59,903 nucleotides of DNA, taken from NCBI RefSeq assembly GCF_000716435.1, contig NZ_JNWO01000039.1, positions 1-59,903 of the forward strand, given 5' to 3'. Each line of letters begins with the position of its first letter. Position 1 is the stretch's first letter. The notes below the pieces were generated by a model that saw only the letters and a list, made by a program, of their open reading frames with translations, was not told the DNA's origin and did no database searches. Shown here piece after piece: positions 34,272 through 43,267 of this stretch. The translations under genes and the position numbers were made by a program. The DNA is from Streptomyces xylophagus (GTDB lineage: Bacteria > Actinomycetota > Actinomycetes > Streptomycetales > Streptomycetaceae).

Positions 34272-35492
34272 TCAGCCGCCCGCCCCGAGTCCGTCCCGCA
34301 GCCCCTCCCCCAGCCTCCTGAGCCCCTCCCGGATCTCCTCCGGCGTCTGCGTCACAAAGCACAACCGCATCGTCGACCGGTCGGGCTCCCCCGCGTAGAA
34401 GGGCGCCCCCGGCACATAGGCCACGTCCTGCCGCACCACCCGTGACAGCAGTTCCGTCGTGTCGTACGACTCCGGGAGCCGCGCCCACAGGAACATCCCG
34501 CCCTCGGGTCGCTCCCAACTGGACCCCTCCGGCAGCGAGTTGGCAAGACCGCCGAGCATGGCGTCACGCCGCTCCCGGTACACACCGGCCACCCGCGCCA
34601 CATGGGCGTCGAGGTCGTTGTCCGCCAAGTACCGTGCGGCGGCAAGCTGGTTGACGGTCGGGGTGTGCAGGTCGGCGGCCTGTTTGGCGACGACACAGGC
34701 CCGCAGCAGCTCGGCCGGCGCGCGCAGCCACCCGAGTCGCAACCCGGGGGCCATCACCTTCGAGAAGGAGCCGAGCAGGACCGTACGGTCCGCCGCGCCC
34801 TCCTGCGCGGCGATCCACGGCAACCGCTCGCCCTCGAAACGGAGTTCACCGTACGGATCGTCCTCCACGATCCACAGCCCGCGCCGCGCGGCGACGGCGG
34901 CGACCGCGGCCCGGCGGTCGGCGGGCAGGGTGCGGCCGGTGGGGTTCTGAAAGGTCGGCACGGTGTAGAGCAGCTTCGGCCGCTCCCGCACGACCAGTTC
35001 GTCCAGCGCCTCCGGGTCCAGCCCGTCGGAGTCGCCGGACACACCGACGACCCGCGCACCGGCGAACGCGAAGACCTGAAGTGCCGCCAGATAACAGGGA
35101 CTTTCGACCAGGACGACGTCCCCCGGCTCCAGCAGAGCGGTCGCCAGCAGCGAGAGCGCCTGCTGCGATCCGGTGGTGACGAGAAGGTCGTCGACGTCGG
35201 TGGCCAGCCCGCGGACGGAGGTCCGCGCGGCGAGCGCGGCCCGAAGCACCGGCTCGCCCTCGGTCGTCGCGTACTGGAGCGCCCGCGCGGGCGTCTCGGT
35301 GAGGACCGCCTGGTACGCGGCGGCAATGCCGGTCGCGTCGAAGAGTTCGGGGGCCGGCAGCCCGCCCGCGAAGTTGATCACCTCGGGGCGGGCGGTGACG
35401 GCGAGGATGTCCCGCACCGGCGAACCGCCGATGGCGCGGGAGCGGGCGGCGAGCGGGGGCAGGGCGCTGAGGGTCGGCTCGGTGACAGTCAT
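34272..35492 (-). CDS. PLP-dependent aminotransferase, fold type I
   Basis: 406 residues from ATG 35492. Features of the class I/II aminotransferases related to 2-aminoadipate aminotransferase (LysN/MocR C-domain group): INFAGGLPAPELF, LQYATTEGEPVLRAALA, the Asn-Pro in VPTFQNPTGRTLP, Asp in VEDDPYGELRFEG, the PLP Lys in LGSFSKVMAPGLRLGW, and the C-terminal Arg in RSTMRLCFV. There is no N-terminal GntR domain, so it is an enzyme rather than a MocR regulator. The exact substrate cannot be read from the sequence. Longer starts to 35591 run into the next intergenic region. Confidence 0.9.
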   Translation of the reverse strand: MTVTEPTLSALPPLAARSRAIGGSPVRDILAVTARPEVINFAGGLPAPELFDATGIAAAYQAVLTETPARALQYATTEGEPVLRAALAARTSVRGLATDVDDLLVTTGSQQALSLLATALLEPGDVVLVESPCYLAALQVFAFAGARVVGVSGDSDGLDPEALDELVVRERPKLLYTVPTFQNPTGRTLPADRRAAVAAVAARRGLWIVEDDPYGELRFEGERLPWIAAQEGAADRTVLLGSFSKVMAPGLRLGWLRAPAELLRACVVAKQAADLHTPTVNQLAAARYLADNDLDAHVARVAGVYRERRDAMLGGLANSLPEGSSWERPEGGMFLWARLPESYDTTELLSRVVRQDVAYVPGAPFYAGEPDRSTMRLCFVTQTPEEIREGLRRLGEGLRDGLGAGG

Positions 35493-35565
35493 GCCCCGCA
35501 GCGTAGGAAGATACCTGCCGCCTACAAACACCTTTCCGCGATCCGGACGGCCTCCACCGGTCTGC

Positions 35566-36468
35566 TCAGGCCTTCTTGCCGGTCGCCCCATAGACGTTGA
35601 TGTCGTCGTCCGTCACATCATTGATGTCCCGGTAGGTGATCTTCTCGATGTCGTCGAGACTCTCGAAGTACGCCTGGTCCACCACCGGCGGGGCGGGCGC
35701 CGGACCGGGGTACCACTGGTGGGCCGGGACCACGCCGGGCTCGTCCAACGTGATGCCCGGGGTCTCGGTGAAGAACCGCTCGACCTCGTCCTTAGTACGG
35801 AACACGAAGGTGAACCCCCGCTCCGTGTACGTCCGTTGGACCGCACGGGTCGGGATCGGATGCATCTCGTCGGTGAGATGACTGAGCACCACGTGGCTGC
35901 CGGCGGGCAGCACGTCCACCAGCTCCCGCACCAGCGGGTACGCCTCCTCGTCCTCGACGAAGTGCAGGATCGCCACCAGCAGCAGGGCGATCGGCTCGTT
36001 GAAGTCGAGGGTCTTGGCGGCCTGTTCGAGGATGTCGTCCGGGCGGCGCAGGTCGGCGTCGATGTAGTCGGTACGGCCCTCGGGGCTGCTGGTCAGCAGC
36101 GCGCGGGCGTGCGCGAGGACCACCGGGTCGTTGTCGACGTAGACGATCCGCGACTCGGGGTCGATGCCCTGGGCGATCTGGTGCACGTTCTCCGCGGTGG
36201 GCAGCCCGGTGCCGATGTCGAGGAACTGGCGCACCCCGTGCTCCTGCGACAGCCGGGTGACCGCGCGGCGCATGAAGTCCCGGTTGTGCCGTACGTCGAG
36301 ATAGCCGCGCGGGTTGGCGGCGAGCGCGGCGGCCGCGGCCTCGCGGTCGACGGGGTAGTTGTCCTTGCCGCCGAGGAAGACGTCGTAGACACGGGCCGGG
36401 TGCGCCTTGGTGGTGTCGATCCTCCTTCTCAGCTCGGCGGGGTCTTGGCTGAGGGCGTCACCGGACAT
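35566..36468 (-). CDS. SAM-dependent methyltransferase, DUF574 (Methyltransf_19) family
   Basis: 300 residues from ATG 36468 (GGGAGA 5 bases upstream). The family signature is present: TTKAHPARVYDVFLGGKDNY at the N terminus, DIGTGLPTAENVH as SAM motif I, IVYVDNDPVVLAHARALL as motif II, and ILHFVEDEEAYPLV further on. The family is strongly expanded in Streptomyces and often lies next to WhiJ-like or other regulators. Substrates are not known. A much longer frame to 36945 is not used, because its first 150 residues have no ribosome site and a non-coding composition. Confidence 0.9.
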   Translation of the reverse strand: MSGDALSQDPAELRRRIDTTKAHPARVYDVFLGGKDNYPVDREAAAAALAANPRGYLDVRHNRDFMRRAVTRLSQEHGVRQFLDIGTGLPTAENVHQIAQGIDPESRIVYVDNDPVVLAHARALLTSSPEGRTDYIDADLRRPDDILEQAAKTLDFNEPIALLLVAILHFVEDEEAYPLVRELVDVLPAGSHVVLSHLTDEMHPIPTRAVQRTYTERGFTFVFRTKDEVERFFTETPGITLDEPGVVPAHQWYPGPAPAPPVVDQAYFESLDDIEKITYRDINDVTDDDINVYGATGKKA

Positions 36469-36757
36469 GGGCGTCTCCCGGAAGAGTGGGTCGTTCGAAG
36501 GACAACCGGAGCAGTGTTCATCAAGTGCAGTGGTCAACAACCTAACTCCCACCGGGACTTGATGGTGCCCAAGTCGGAGGGACGGGCGACGGCCCCCTTC
36601 CCGGCGTCCCGCGACGTGCCCGGGAGACCCGGCATCCCCGCAGGTCAGCGCGAGCGGGACGGTCCCGGCGTCCCGAATCCGGTAACAGCCGTAGCGCCCA
36701 CCCGGCACGACGACCCAAGCTGCACCCGATGACGCTTCGCTTCCACAGGGGAGACCC

Positions 36758-36952
36758 ATGCCGGCCCGCACCACCCGCATCCACACCCGCATCCACACCC
36801 GCACCCGCACCCGTATCCGCGTCCGTGTCCTGGCCACCACGACGGCCGTGCTCACCGCGGCACTGCTGCTCTCGGGATGCAAGGACGGCATGGGCGTACG
36901 CGACGAAGGCCCGTCGGGCGTGAACCCCACCTCAGCGGGGTCCACGCCCTGA
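36758..36952 (+). CDS. Small putative lipoprotein
   Basis: 64 residues from ATG 36758 after GGGGAGACCC. The N-terminal part is a tandem Arg/Thr/Ile/His repeat (TRIHTRIHTRTRTRIRVRV) encoded by CACCCGCATCCA-type DNA repeats. A hydrophobic stretch follows, then a lipobox LLLSGC with the lipidated Cys at 41. The mature part is only about 24 residues (CKDGMGVRDEGPSG...). It is an exported lipopeptide-like protein if real; the odd repeated basic leader and short length lower confidence. Confidence 0.5.
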   Translation: MPARTTRIHTRIHTRTRTRIRVRVLATTTAVLTAALLLSGCKDGMGVRDEGPSGVNPTSAGSTP

Positions 36953-36973
36953 CGGGCCTCGGAGCGCGTGCGA

Positions 36974-37348
36974 TCAGACGTGCGCCGGAATCGCGGCGGC
37001 TTCCTTCGGGTTCGGGCCGTACGCGTTGGGGCCGGGCGCGCTGTCGGTGCAGTTGAAGACCAGCAGCGTGATCGGGCCGGCGATCGGGACGAGGTAGAAG
37101 AACAGCCACCAGCCGGAGTGGCCCGTGTCGTGCAGGCGACGGACGCTGACGCCCAGGCTGGGCAGCAGGGTGCCGAGGTAGTAGACGCCCACGAGGGCGA
37201 AGAGGGCCGACGACTGGGCCACCAGGGCGACGACGACCAGCACGAGGGCGATGAGCCCGGAGAACAGGCCGAACAGCCAGTACTCCTTACGACGCGCGCG
37301 CCCGCTGAATACCGCGTACTTCTTCAGTGCCTCGATGTACCAGCTCAT
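36974..37348 (-). CDS. DUF805 membrane protein
   Basis: 124 residues from ATG 37348. Typical DUF805 layout: N-terminal MSWYIEALKKYAVFSGRARR with the FSGRARRKEYW motif, then transmembrane segments (FGLFSGLIALVLVVVALVA; ALFALVGVYYLGTLLPSL; GWWLFFYLVPIAGPITLLV). The family hallmark VRRLHDTGHSGWW lies between the last two. Integral membrane protein of unknown function, alone on its strand between a lipoprotein gene and hemB. Confidence 0.9.
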   Translation of the reverse strand: MSWYIEALKKYAVFSGRARRKEYWLFGLFSGLIALVLVVVALVAQSSALFALVGVYYLGTLLPSLGVSVRRLHDTGHSGWWLFFYLVPIAGPITLLVFNCTDSAPGPNAYGPNPKEAAAIPAHV

Positions 37349-37591
37349 GGTGTCCCCCAGGGATCGACGTTCGGACCATCCAGAACGGATCAGGCCAGGC
37401 GCAGAAGGTAAGGACACTGATGCGGACGCGTCAAATCCATATAAGCGCGGGACACGAGCGGCCCTATCGGGACACAACAGCCCATGACCACCAACGAATT
37501 CGAGCCAAGGCCCCTTCACGCCCCCGACCGAGATCGCCCCGACGCCGGAACGATCTCGAAGCGTTGCCGACCGACCGGCGATCGGCGGGCC

Positions 37592-38587
37592 TCAGTCGCG
37601 CAGCTTCTGCGCCGCCTCCACCGCCCAGTACGTCAGGATGTTCCGCGCCCCGGCCCGCTTGATCCCGGTCAGCGTCTCGAAGATCGCGCGGTCCCGGTCG
37701 ACCCAGCCCTTCTCGGCGGCGGCCTCGACCATCGAGTACTCGCCGGAGATCTGGTAGGCGGCGACGGGCACGTCCGAGACCTCGGCGACCTTGGCCAGGA
37801 TGTCCAGATAGGGTCCCGCCGGCTTCACCATCACCATGTCGGCGCCCTCCTCCAGGTCGAGCGCCAACTCCCGCAGCGCGTCACGGGCGTTGGCCGGGTC
37901 CTGCTGGTACGTCTTACGGTCCCCCTTGAGCGAGGAACCGACGGCCTCGCGGAACGGGCCGAAGAACACGGACGAGTACTTGACGGTGTAGGCGAGGATC
38001 GCGACGTCCTCACGCCCGATCTGGTCGAGCGCGTCCCGGACGACCCCGATCTGCCCGTCCATCATCCCGCTCGGCCCCACGACATGGGCCCCCGCGTCGG
38101 CCTGCACCTGGGCCATCTCGGCATACCGCTCAAGGGTGGCGTCATTGTCGACGCGCCCGTGCTCATCAAGCACGCCGCAATGCCCGTGGTCGGTGGTCTC
38201 GTCGAGACACAGATCGGACATGACGAGGAGTTCGTCCCCGACCTCGGCCCGCACATCGCGAAGGGCGACCTGCAGAATCCCGTCCGGGTCGGTCCCCGCC
38301 GTCCCGAGGGCGTCCTTCTTGCTCTCCTCCGGCACCCCGAACAGCATGATCCCGGAGATCCCGGCGGCCACCGCCTCAGCGGCAGCCTTCTTCAGACTGT
38401 CCCGCGTGTGCTGCACGACCCCGGGCATCGAGGAGATCGGCACCGGCTCGGACACACCCTCGCGCACGAACGCCGGGAGGATGAAGTCAGCAGGATGCAA
38501 CCGCGTCTCAGCGACCATGCGCCGCATGACGGGGGTGGTCCGCAGCCGCCGGGGCCGCGAGCCGGGGAAGGATCCGTACGTCGTCAT
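37592..38587 (-). CDS. hemB: Delta-aminolevulinic acid dehydratase (porphobilinogen synthase)
   Basis: 331 residues from ATG 38587. Condenses two 5-aminolevulinates to porphobilinogen, the second common step of tetrapyrrole synthesis. Seen: [15 protein letters not shown] (metal-binding region), Schiff-base lysines in [14 protein letters not shown] and [13 protein letters not shown], and the C-terminal [10 protein letters not shown]. Same strand as the rex-hemA-hemC-hemD unit and 311 bases downstream of hemD, so it may have its own promoter in the repeat-containing gap. A longer frame to 38746 crosses that gap and is rejected. Confidence 0.96.
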   Translation of the reverse strand: MTTYGSFPGSRPRRLRTTPVMRRMVAETRLHPADFILPAFVREGVSEPVPISSMPGVVQHTRDSLKKAAAEAVAAGISGIMLFGVPEESKKDALGTAGTDPDGILQVALRDVRAEVGDELLVMSDLCLDETTDHGHCGVLDEHGRVDNDATLERYAEMAQVQADAGAHVVGPSGMMDGQIGVVRDALDQIGREDVAILAYTVKYSSVFFGPFREAVGSSLKGDRKTYQQDPANARDALRELALDLEEGADMVMVKPAGPYLDILAKVAEVSDVPVAAYQISGEYSMVEAAAEKGWVDRDRAIFETLTGIKRAGARNILTYWAVEAAQKLRD

Positions 38588-38785
38588 GACATCTACGCTA
38601 CGCCTGGGGCGGGGGCGCATTTGCCGACGGGGAGTCGGTGATCGGGGCGCGCCAAGTCGGTGCACATCTCGACGCACTTCGTGCACTTTCCAGCCCCGGT
38701 CGGCATCATCCAGCCCGTCCGATCCCTTTCCAGCGCACGCCACCACACCCAGCCCATCCGGCGCCCTGCAAACACCGGCCGCTAT

Positions 38786-38876
38786 ATCTCAGCCCGTCCG
38801 GCGTTTGAGGACGAGGCCCCTTCAGGGCCGAAGCGGGGTGTGGGGGCGCAGCCCCCACGGACCCACGCCCCCACTC
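38786..38876. repeat. Dispersed Streptomyces intergenic repeat (CAGCCCGTCCGGCGTTTGAG family)
   Basis: The hemD-hemB gap contains one full copy (core CAGCCCGTCCGGCGTTTGAG, with two inner hairpins GGCCCCTTCAGGGCC and GGGGGCGCAGCCCCC). Two decayed copies lie just before it, at about 38709-38722 and 38749-38768. The core recurs in inverted form as the terminator at 52609-52643. It is likely a mobile or hairpin-forming intergenic element. Confidence 0.7.
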
Positions 38877-38898
38877 ACCGCAACCTCACTCCACAACC

Positions 38899-40602
38899 TC
38901 AGGTCGTCCGACGCCGCCGAGCCCCCGGCCGACGCTCACTCGGCCGCGTAACAGGATCGCCCGCCTCCTGAGCCGCCGCGCGCCTCCGCAACCCAAAGTT
39001 CGCCAACGCCTCAGCCAACTTCTGCACAGACGGCTCCGGAGCCATCACATCCACCCGCAGCCCATGCTCCTCAGCGGTCTTCGCCGTAGCAGGACCGATG
39101 CACGCGATGACCGTGACGTTGTGCGGCTTCCCGGCGATACCCACCAGGTTCCGCACCGTAGAAGACGACGTAAAGAGAACGGCATCAAAGCCACCCCCCT
39201 TGATCGCCTCCCGCGTATCCGCAGGCGGCGGCGAGGCCCGCACGGTCCGGTAGGCGGTCACGTCATCGACCTCCCACCCGAGCTCGATGAGCCCGGCGAC
39301 CAACGTCTCCGTAGCGATGTCCGCACGGGGCAGGAACACCCGGTCGATCGGATCGAAAACGGGGTCGTACGGAGGCCAGTCCTCAAGCAACCCGGCCGCA
39401 GACTGCTCCCCGCTCGGCACAAGATCCGGCTTCACGCCGAAGGCAACGAGCGCCTTGGCCGTCTGCTCACCCACAGCAGCAACCTTGATGCCGGCGAACG
39501 CCCGCGCATCGAGCCCGTACTCCTCGAACTTCTCCCGCACGGCCTTGACCGCGTTCACCGAGGTGAAGGCGATCCACTCGTACCGCCCGGTCACGAGCCC
39601 CTTGACCGCCCGCTCCATCTGCTGAGGCGTCCGCGGCGGCTCGACGGCGATCGTCGGCACCTCGTGCGGCACGGCCCCGTACGAACGCAGCTGGTCGGAG
39701 AGCGCAGCCCCCTGCTCCTTCGTACGCGGGACGAGGACCTTCCAGCCGAACAGCGGCTTGGACTCGAACCACGACAACTGGTCGCGCTGGGCGGCGGCGG
39801 AACGCTCACCGACCACGGCTATCACCGGCCGGCCACCTTCAGGCGAGGGCAGCACCTTCGCCTGCTTCAGCGTCTGCGCGATGGTGCCGAGCGTCGCGGA
39901 CCAGGTCCGCTGACGAGTGGTCGTACCAGCCACTGTGACGGTCATGGGCGTATCGGGCTTACGGCCCGCAGCCACCAGCTCGCCGGCGGCCGAAGCCACG
40001 GAGTCCAGGGACGTCGACACGACCACCGTGCCGTCCGACGCCCCCACCTCCGTCCAACAGCGGTCCGACGCGGTACGGGCGTCGACGAACCGGACGTCCG
40101 CACCCTGCGCGTCCCGCAGCGGGACACCGGCGTACGCGGGGACGCCGACGGCCGCGGCGACACCGGGGACGACCTCGAAAGGCACACCCGCGGCGACGCA
40201 GGCGAGCATTTCCTCGGCGGCGTACGTATCTAGTCCGGGGTCCCCGGACACCGCACGCACGACCCGCCTGCCGCCCCTCGCGGCCTCCATGACAAGATGT
40301 GCCGCATCCCGCACAGCGGGTAGGCCAACGGTTGTTGACGCACCGTCAACAACCGTTAGTTGAGGCGTGCCTGTGCCCGGGAACGAGTCCGAAGAGGGAC
40401 TCGGATCCGGATGCACGACGGCAACGCCGGGTCGGGCGTGCGGACGTACGACGTCGAGCACCTCGTGCTCGGCGACGAGGACGTCCGCGTTCGCCAGCGC
40501 CTCTACGGCGCGCAGTGTGAGCAGTCCCGGATCTCCGGGTCCGGCACCCAGGAAGGTGACGTGCCCGTGTTCAGGACCGGCGGGAAGAGTGGTGGGGCTC
40601 AC
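38899..40602 (-). CDS. hemD: Uroporphyrinogen-III synthase fused to a CobA-like methyltransferase domain
   Basis: 567 residues, GTG start overlapping the hemC stop (GTGA). Residues 10-260 are a SUMT/CobA-type tetrapyrrole methylase fold: TFLGAGPGDPGLLTLRAVEA and VVPGVAAAVGVPAYAGVPL are present, but the usual GDPFVFGRGGEE active-site loop is changed to GDPGLDTYAAEE. Residues 285-540 are the HemD synthase that closes the uroporphyrinogen III ring (VLVPRTKEQGAALSDQL, IAFTSVNAVKAVRE, AVGEQTAKAL, VLFTSSSTVRNLV). The basic C-terminal tail is unstructured. Synthase activity is expected; methylation activity is doubtful. Confidence 0.93.
   Translation of the reverse strand: MSPTTLPAGPEHGHVTFLGAGPGDPGLLTLRAVEALANADVLVAEHEVLDVVRPHARPGVAVVHPDPSPSSDSFPGTGTPQLTVVDGASTTVGLPAVRDAAHLVMEAARGGRRVVRAVSGDPGLDTYAAEEMLACVAAGVPFEVVPGVAAAVGVPAYAGVPLRDAQGADVRFVDARTASDRCWTEVGASDGTVVVSTSLDSVASAAGELVAAGRKPDTPMTVTVAGTTTRQRTWSATLGTIAQTLKQAKVLPSPEGGRPVIAVVGERSAAAQRDQLSWFESKPLFGWKVLVPRTKEQGAALSDQLRSYGAVPHEVPTIAVEPPRTPQQMERAVKGLVTGRYEWIAFTSVNAVKAVREKFEEYGLDARAFAGIKVAAVGEQTAKALVAFGVKPDLVPSGEQSAAGLLEDWPPYDPVFDPIDRVFLPRADIATETLVAGLIELGWEVDDVTAYRTVRASPPPADTREAIKGGGFDAVLFTSSSTVRNLVGIAGKPHNVTVIACIGPATAKTAEEHGLRVDVMAPEPSVQKLAEALANFGLRRRAAAQEAGDPVTRPSERRPGARRRRTT
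40327..40357. repeat. 31-base palindrome inside hemD
   Basis: Arms AACGGTTGTTGACG (40327-40340) and its exact complement (40344-40357) flank a 3-base centre. It is AT-rich compared with its surroundings and lies in the CobA-like part of the coding sequence (LTVVDGASTTVGLP). Confidence 0.8.
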
Positions 40603-41558
40603 TTGGCTTGCTCCCCCATCAGACCGGCCGCGCCCTGGGCAAGCATCTCGGCGGCGAGTTCGCGACCGAGCGCCAGTGCTTGGTCATGCGTCTCGGGCAC
40701 GGGACCGGTGGTGGACAGCTGCACCGTACGCGAACCGTCGGTCGTGCCGACTATCCCGCGCAGGCGCATTTCCTTGACAATCTGCCCGTCGGCCAGAAGG
40801 TCGGCCAGCGCGCCCACAGGGGCGGAGCAGCCGGCCTCCAGGGCGGCGAGCAGGGACCGTTCGGCGGTCACGGCGACCCGCGTGAACGGGTCGTCGAGCT
40901 CACCGAGCGCCGCGATGAGGTCCGCGTTGTCCGCGGCACACTCGATCGCCAGGGCCCCCTGGCCGGGGGCGGGCAAAACCGTGTCGACCGACAGGAAGTC
41001 GGTCACTTCGTCGAGCCGGCCGATCCGGCTCAGTCCGGCGGCGGCCAGGACTACGGCGTCCAGCTCACCGTCCCGTATGAAGCCGATCCGGGTGTCGATG
41101 TTCCCGCGGATCGGGACCGTCTCGATGTCGAGGCCGTGGCTGCGCGCGTACGCGTTCAGCTGGGCCGTGCGGCGCGGGGAGCCCGTACCGATGCGTGCCC
41201 CGCGGGGCAGGTCGGTGAACTTCAGGGCGTCCCGGGCGACGAGCACGTCCCTCGGGTCCTCGCGCTCCGGGACGGCGGCGAGCGCCAGTTCCGGGTGCTG
41301 CGCGGTCGGCAGGTCCTTCAGCGAATGAACCGCGAAGTCGACCTCACCGCCGAGCAGCGCGTCGCGCAGCGCGGTCACGAAGACTCCCGTGCCGCCGATC
41401 TGCGCGAGGTGTTCGCGGGAGGTGTCGCCGTAGGTGGTGATCTCGACGAGCTCGACGGGCCGTCCGGTCACCTGGCTCACGGCGTCCGCCACCAACCCGG
41501 ACTGGGCCAGGGCGAGTCTGCTTCGCCTCGTCCCCAGTCTCAGTGTCTTGCTACTCAT
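40599..41558 (-). CDS. hemC: Porphobilinogen deaminase (hydroxymethylbilane synthase)
   Basis: 319 residues, start ATG 41558 overlapping the hemA stop by ATGA. Polymerises four porphobilinogens into hydroxymethylbilane. Seen: LRLGTRRSRLALAQSGLVAD at the N terminus, catalytic Asp region in VDFAVHSLKDLPT, RIGTGSPRRTAQL, and the dipyrromethane cofactor Cys in LEAGCSAPVGALA. It passes its product directly to HemD, encoded next in the same unit with a 4-base overlap. Confidence 0.97.
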   Translation of the reverse strand: MSSKTLRLGTRRSRLALAQSGLVADAVSQVTGRPVELVEITTYGDTSREHLAQIGGTGVFVTALRDALLGGEVDFAVHSLKDLPTAQHPELALAAVPEREDPRDVLVARDALKFTDLPRGARIGTGSPRRTAQLNAYARSHGLDIETVPIRGNIDTRIGFIRDGELDAVVLAAAGLSRIGRLDEVTDFLSVDTVLPAPGQGALAIECAADNADLIAALGELDDPFTRVAVTAERSLLAALEAGCSAPVGALADLLADGQIVKEMRLRGIVGTTDGSRTVQLSTTGPVPETHDQALALGRELAAEMLAQGAAGLMGEQAK

Positions 41559-43267
41559 GCGAGCCCTCGGTTCTTGCTGTTCTCGTTCTCAGAGTCTTCT
41601 TCGGCCCGGGAGACGGAGGCCACCGTCTCCTGGTCGAGGTCGAACAGGGTGCGCAGCGCGTCCGCGTACCCGGCGCCGCCGGGCTCGGCCGCGAGCTGCT
41701 TGACCCGTACGGTCGGCGCGTGCAGCAGCTTGTCGACGACCCGTCGTACGGTCTGCGTGATCTCGGCGCGGTGCTTGTCGTCGAGGCCGGGCAGCCGTCC
41801 GTCGAGCCGGGCGATCTCGCCCGCCACGACCTCGGCGGCCATGGCGCGCAGGGCGACCACGGTCGGCGTGATGTGCGCGGCCCGCTGGGCTGCCCCGAAG
41901 GCCGCGACCTCGTCGGAGACGATACGCCGGACCGCGTCCACGTCCGCCGCCATCGGTGCGTCCGCCGAGGCCTCGGCGAGCGACTCGATGTCCACCAGCC
42001 GCACCCCGGCCAGCCGGTGCACGGCCGCGTCGACGTCACGCGGCATCGCGAGGTCGAGGAACGACAACACCGGCGCGGGGCGCGGGATCTGGGCGACGGG
42101 CTCGGGCCTGCGCCGCTCGGGAATGCGTCCGACGGTCGCGGCCATGGCGGCGAGTTCGGCGATGGTCTCCGCCTCGGCCTCGGGCGTACGCCGGGCCGCC
42201 TCACGCCGGTCAAGGGCGGTACCCCCGGCCCAGGCCGCGTGCTGCTCGAGCGTCGCCGCGTCCATCCCGGCCACGGCGGCCTCCCCCATCACGGAGAAGC
42301 CGGTCGCCCCCTGCACCGCGGAAAGGTCCAGCGGACAGCCGTCCTCGGCCCCGACGGAGGTCGGCGGAAGCGTTTCGCGTACGTCGTCCTTCACCGCCGT
42401 CCGACCGACCGTCGCGTCCTGCGACACCCGGCCCTCGACCGCTCCGGCGACCGTCTCGGCCGCCAGGACCAGCCCCGTCGCGCCCGTGCAGGACACGGCC
42501 ACATCGGCACGTGTCAGCTCGAACGGCACCGAATCCATCGGTACCGCGCGGGCCGACACGTCCGTTTCGGGGCTCTCGGTGATGATCTGGGCGAGGCGCT
42601 CGGCGCGGTCGGACGTGCGGTTGGCGACGACGATCTCGGCGACCCCGGCGCGGGCGAGGGTCGCGGCGGCCAGCGACGACATGGAGCCGGCGCCGATCAC
42701 CAGGGCGCGTTTCCCCTTCGCCCAGGCCTCAACTGCCGTACCGGAAGAGAGCTGTTGAAGGCCGAAGGTGACCAGGGACTGGCCCGCACGGTCGATGCCG
42801 GTCTCGGAGTGGGCGCGCTTGCCGACTCTGAGGGCCTGCTGGAACAGCTCGTTCAACAGCCGCCCGGCGGAGTGCAGTTCCTGCGCCTTGGCCAGCGAGT
42901 CCTTGATCTGGCCGAGGATCTGGCCCTCGCCGACCACCATCGAGTCGAGACCGCAGGCCACCGAGAAGAGGTGGTGGACGGCCCGGTCCTCGTAGTGCAC
43001 GTAGAGATAAGGAGTGAGCTCGTCCAGGCCGACCCCGCTGTGCTGGGCCAGCAGCGTGGACAACTCGGCGACACCCGCGTGGAACTTGTCCACGTCGGCG
43101 TAGAGCTCGATGCGGTTGCAGGTGGCCAACACCGCGGCCTCGGCGGCCGGTTCGGCGGCGACCGTGTCCTGGAGAAGCTTGAACTGGGCGTCCGCGTTCA
43201 GCGTCGCCCGCTCCAGGACACTGACCGGCGCGCTGCGATGGCTCAGCCCGACGACGAGGAGACTCAT
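41555..43267 (-). CDS. hemA: Glutamyl-tRNA reductase
   Basis: 570 residues. Reduces glutamyl-tRNA to glutamate-1-semialdehyde, the first committed step of the C5 route to haem. The catalytic Cys50 is in LATCNRIELYA; VVGEGQILGQIK and VFVIGAG-like ALVIGAGSMSSLAAATLA give the NADPH domain; the C-terminal dimerisation helix is present. About 120 residues are inserted between the NADPH domain and LSFLDLAMPRDVD (from GRVSQDATVGR on). This enlargement is usual in streptomycetes, where HemA is longer than the 420-450 residues of other bacteria. ATGA overlaps with rex upstream and hemC downstream. Confidence 0.96.
   Translation of the reverse strand: MSLLVVGLSHRSAPVSVLERATLNADAQFKLLQDTVAAEPAAEAAVLATCNRIELYADVDKFHAGVAELSTLLAQHSGVGLDELTPYLYVHYEDRAVHHLFSVACGLDSMVVGEGQILGQIKDSLAKAQELHSAGRLLNELFQQALRVGKRAHSETGIDRAGQSLVTFGLQQLSSGTAVEAWAKGKRALVIGAGSMSSLAAATLARAGVAEIVVANRTSDRAERLAQIITESPETDVSARAVPMDSVPFELTRADVAVSCTGATGLVLAAETVAGAVEGRVSQDATVGRTAVKDDVRETLPPTSVGAEDGCPLDLSAVQGATGFSVMGEAAVAGMDAATLEQHAAWAGGTALDRREAARRTPEAEAETIAELAAMAATVGRIPERRRPEPVAQIPRPAPVLSFLDLAMPRDVDAAVHRLAGVRLVDIESLAEASADAPMAADVDAVRRIVSDEVAAFGAAQRAAHITPTVVALRAMAAEVVAGEIARLDGRLPGLDDKHRAEITQTVRRVVDKLLHAPTVRVKQLAAEPGGAGYADALRTLFDLDQETVASVSRAEEDSENENSKNRGLA

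Noticed and set aside
35492..36945. Extended starts for the aminotransferase (35591) and the DUF574 methyltransferase (36945)
   Set aside because: Extra residues are Arg/Pro-rich or repetitive and lack ribosome sites; family signatures begin at the shorter starts.
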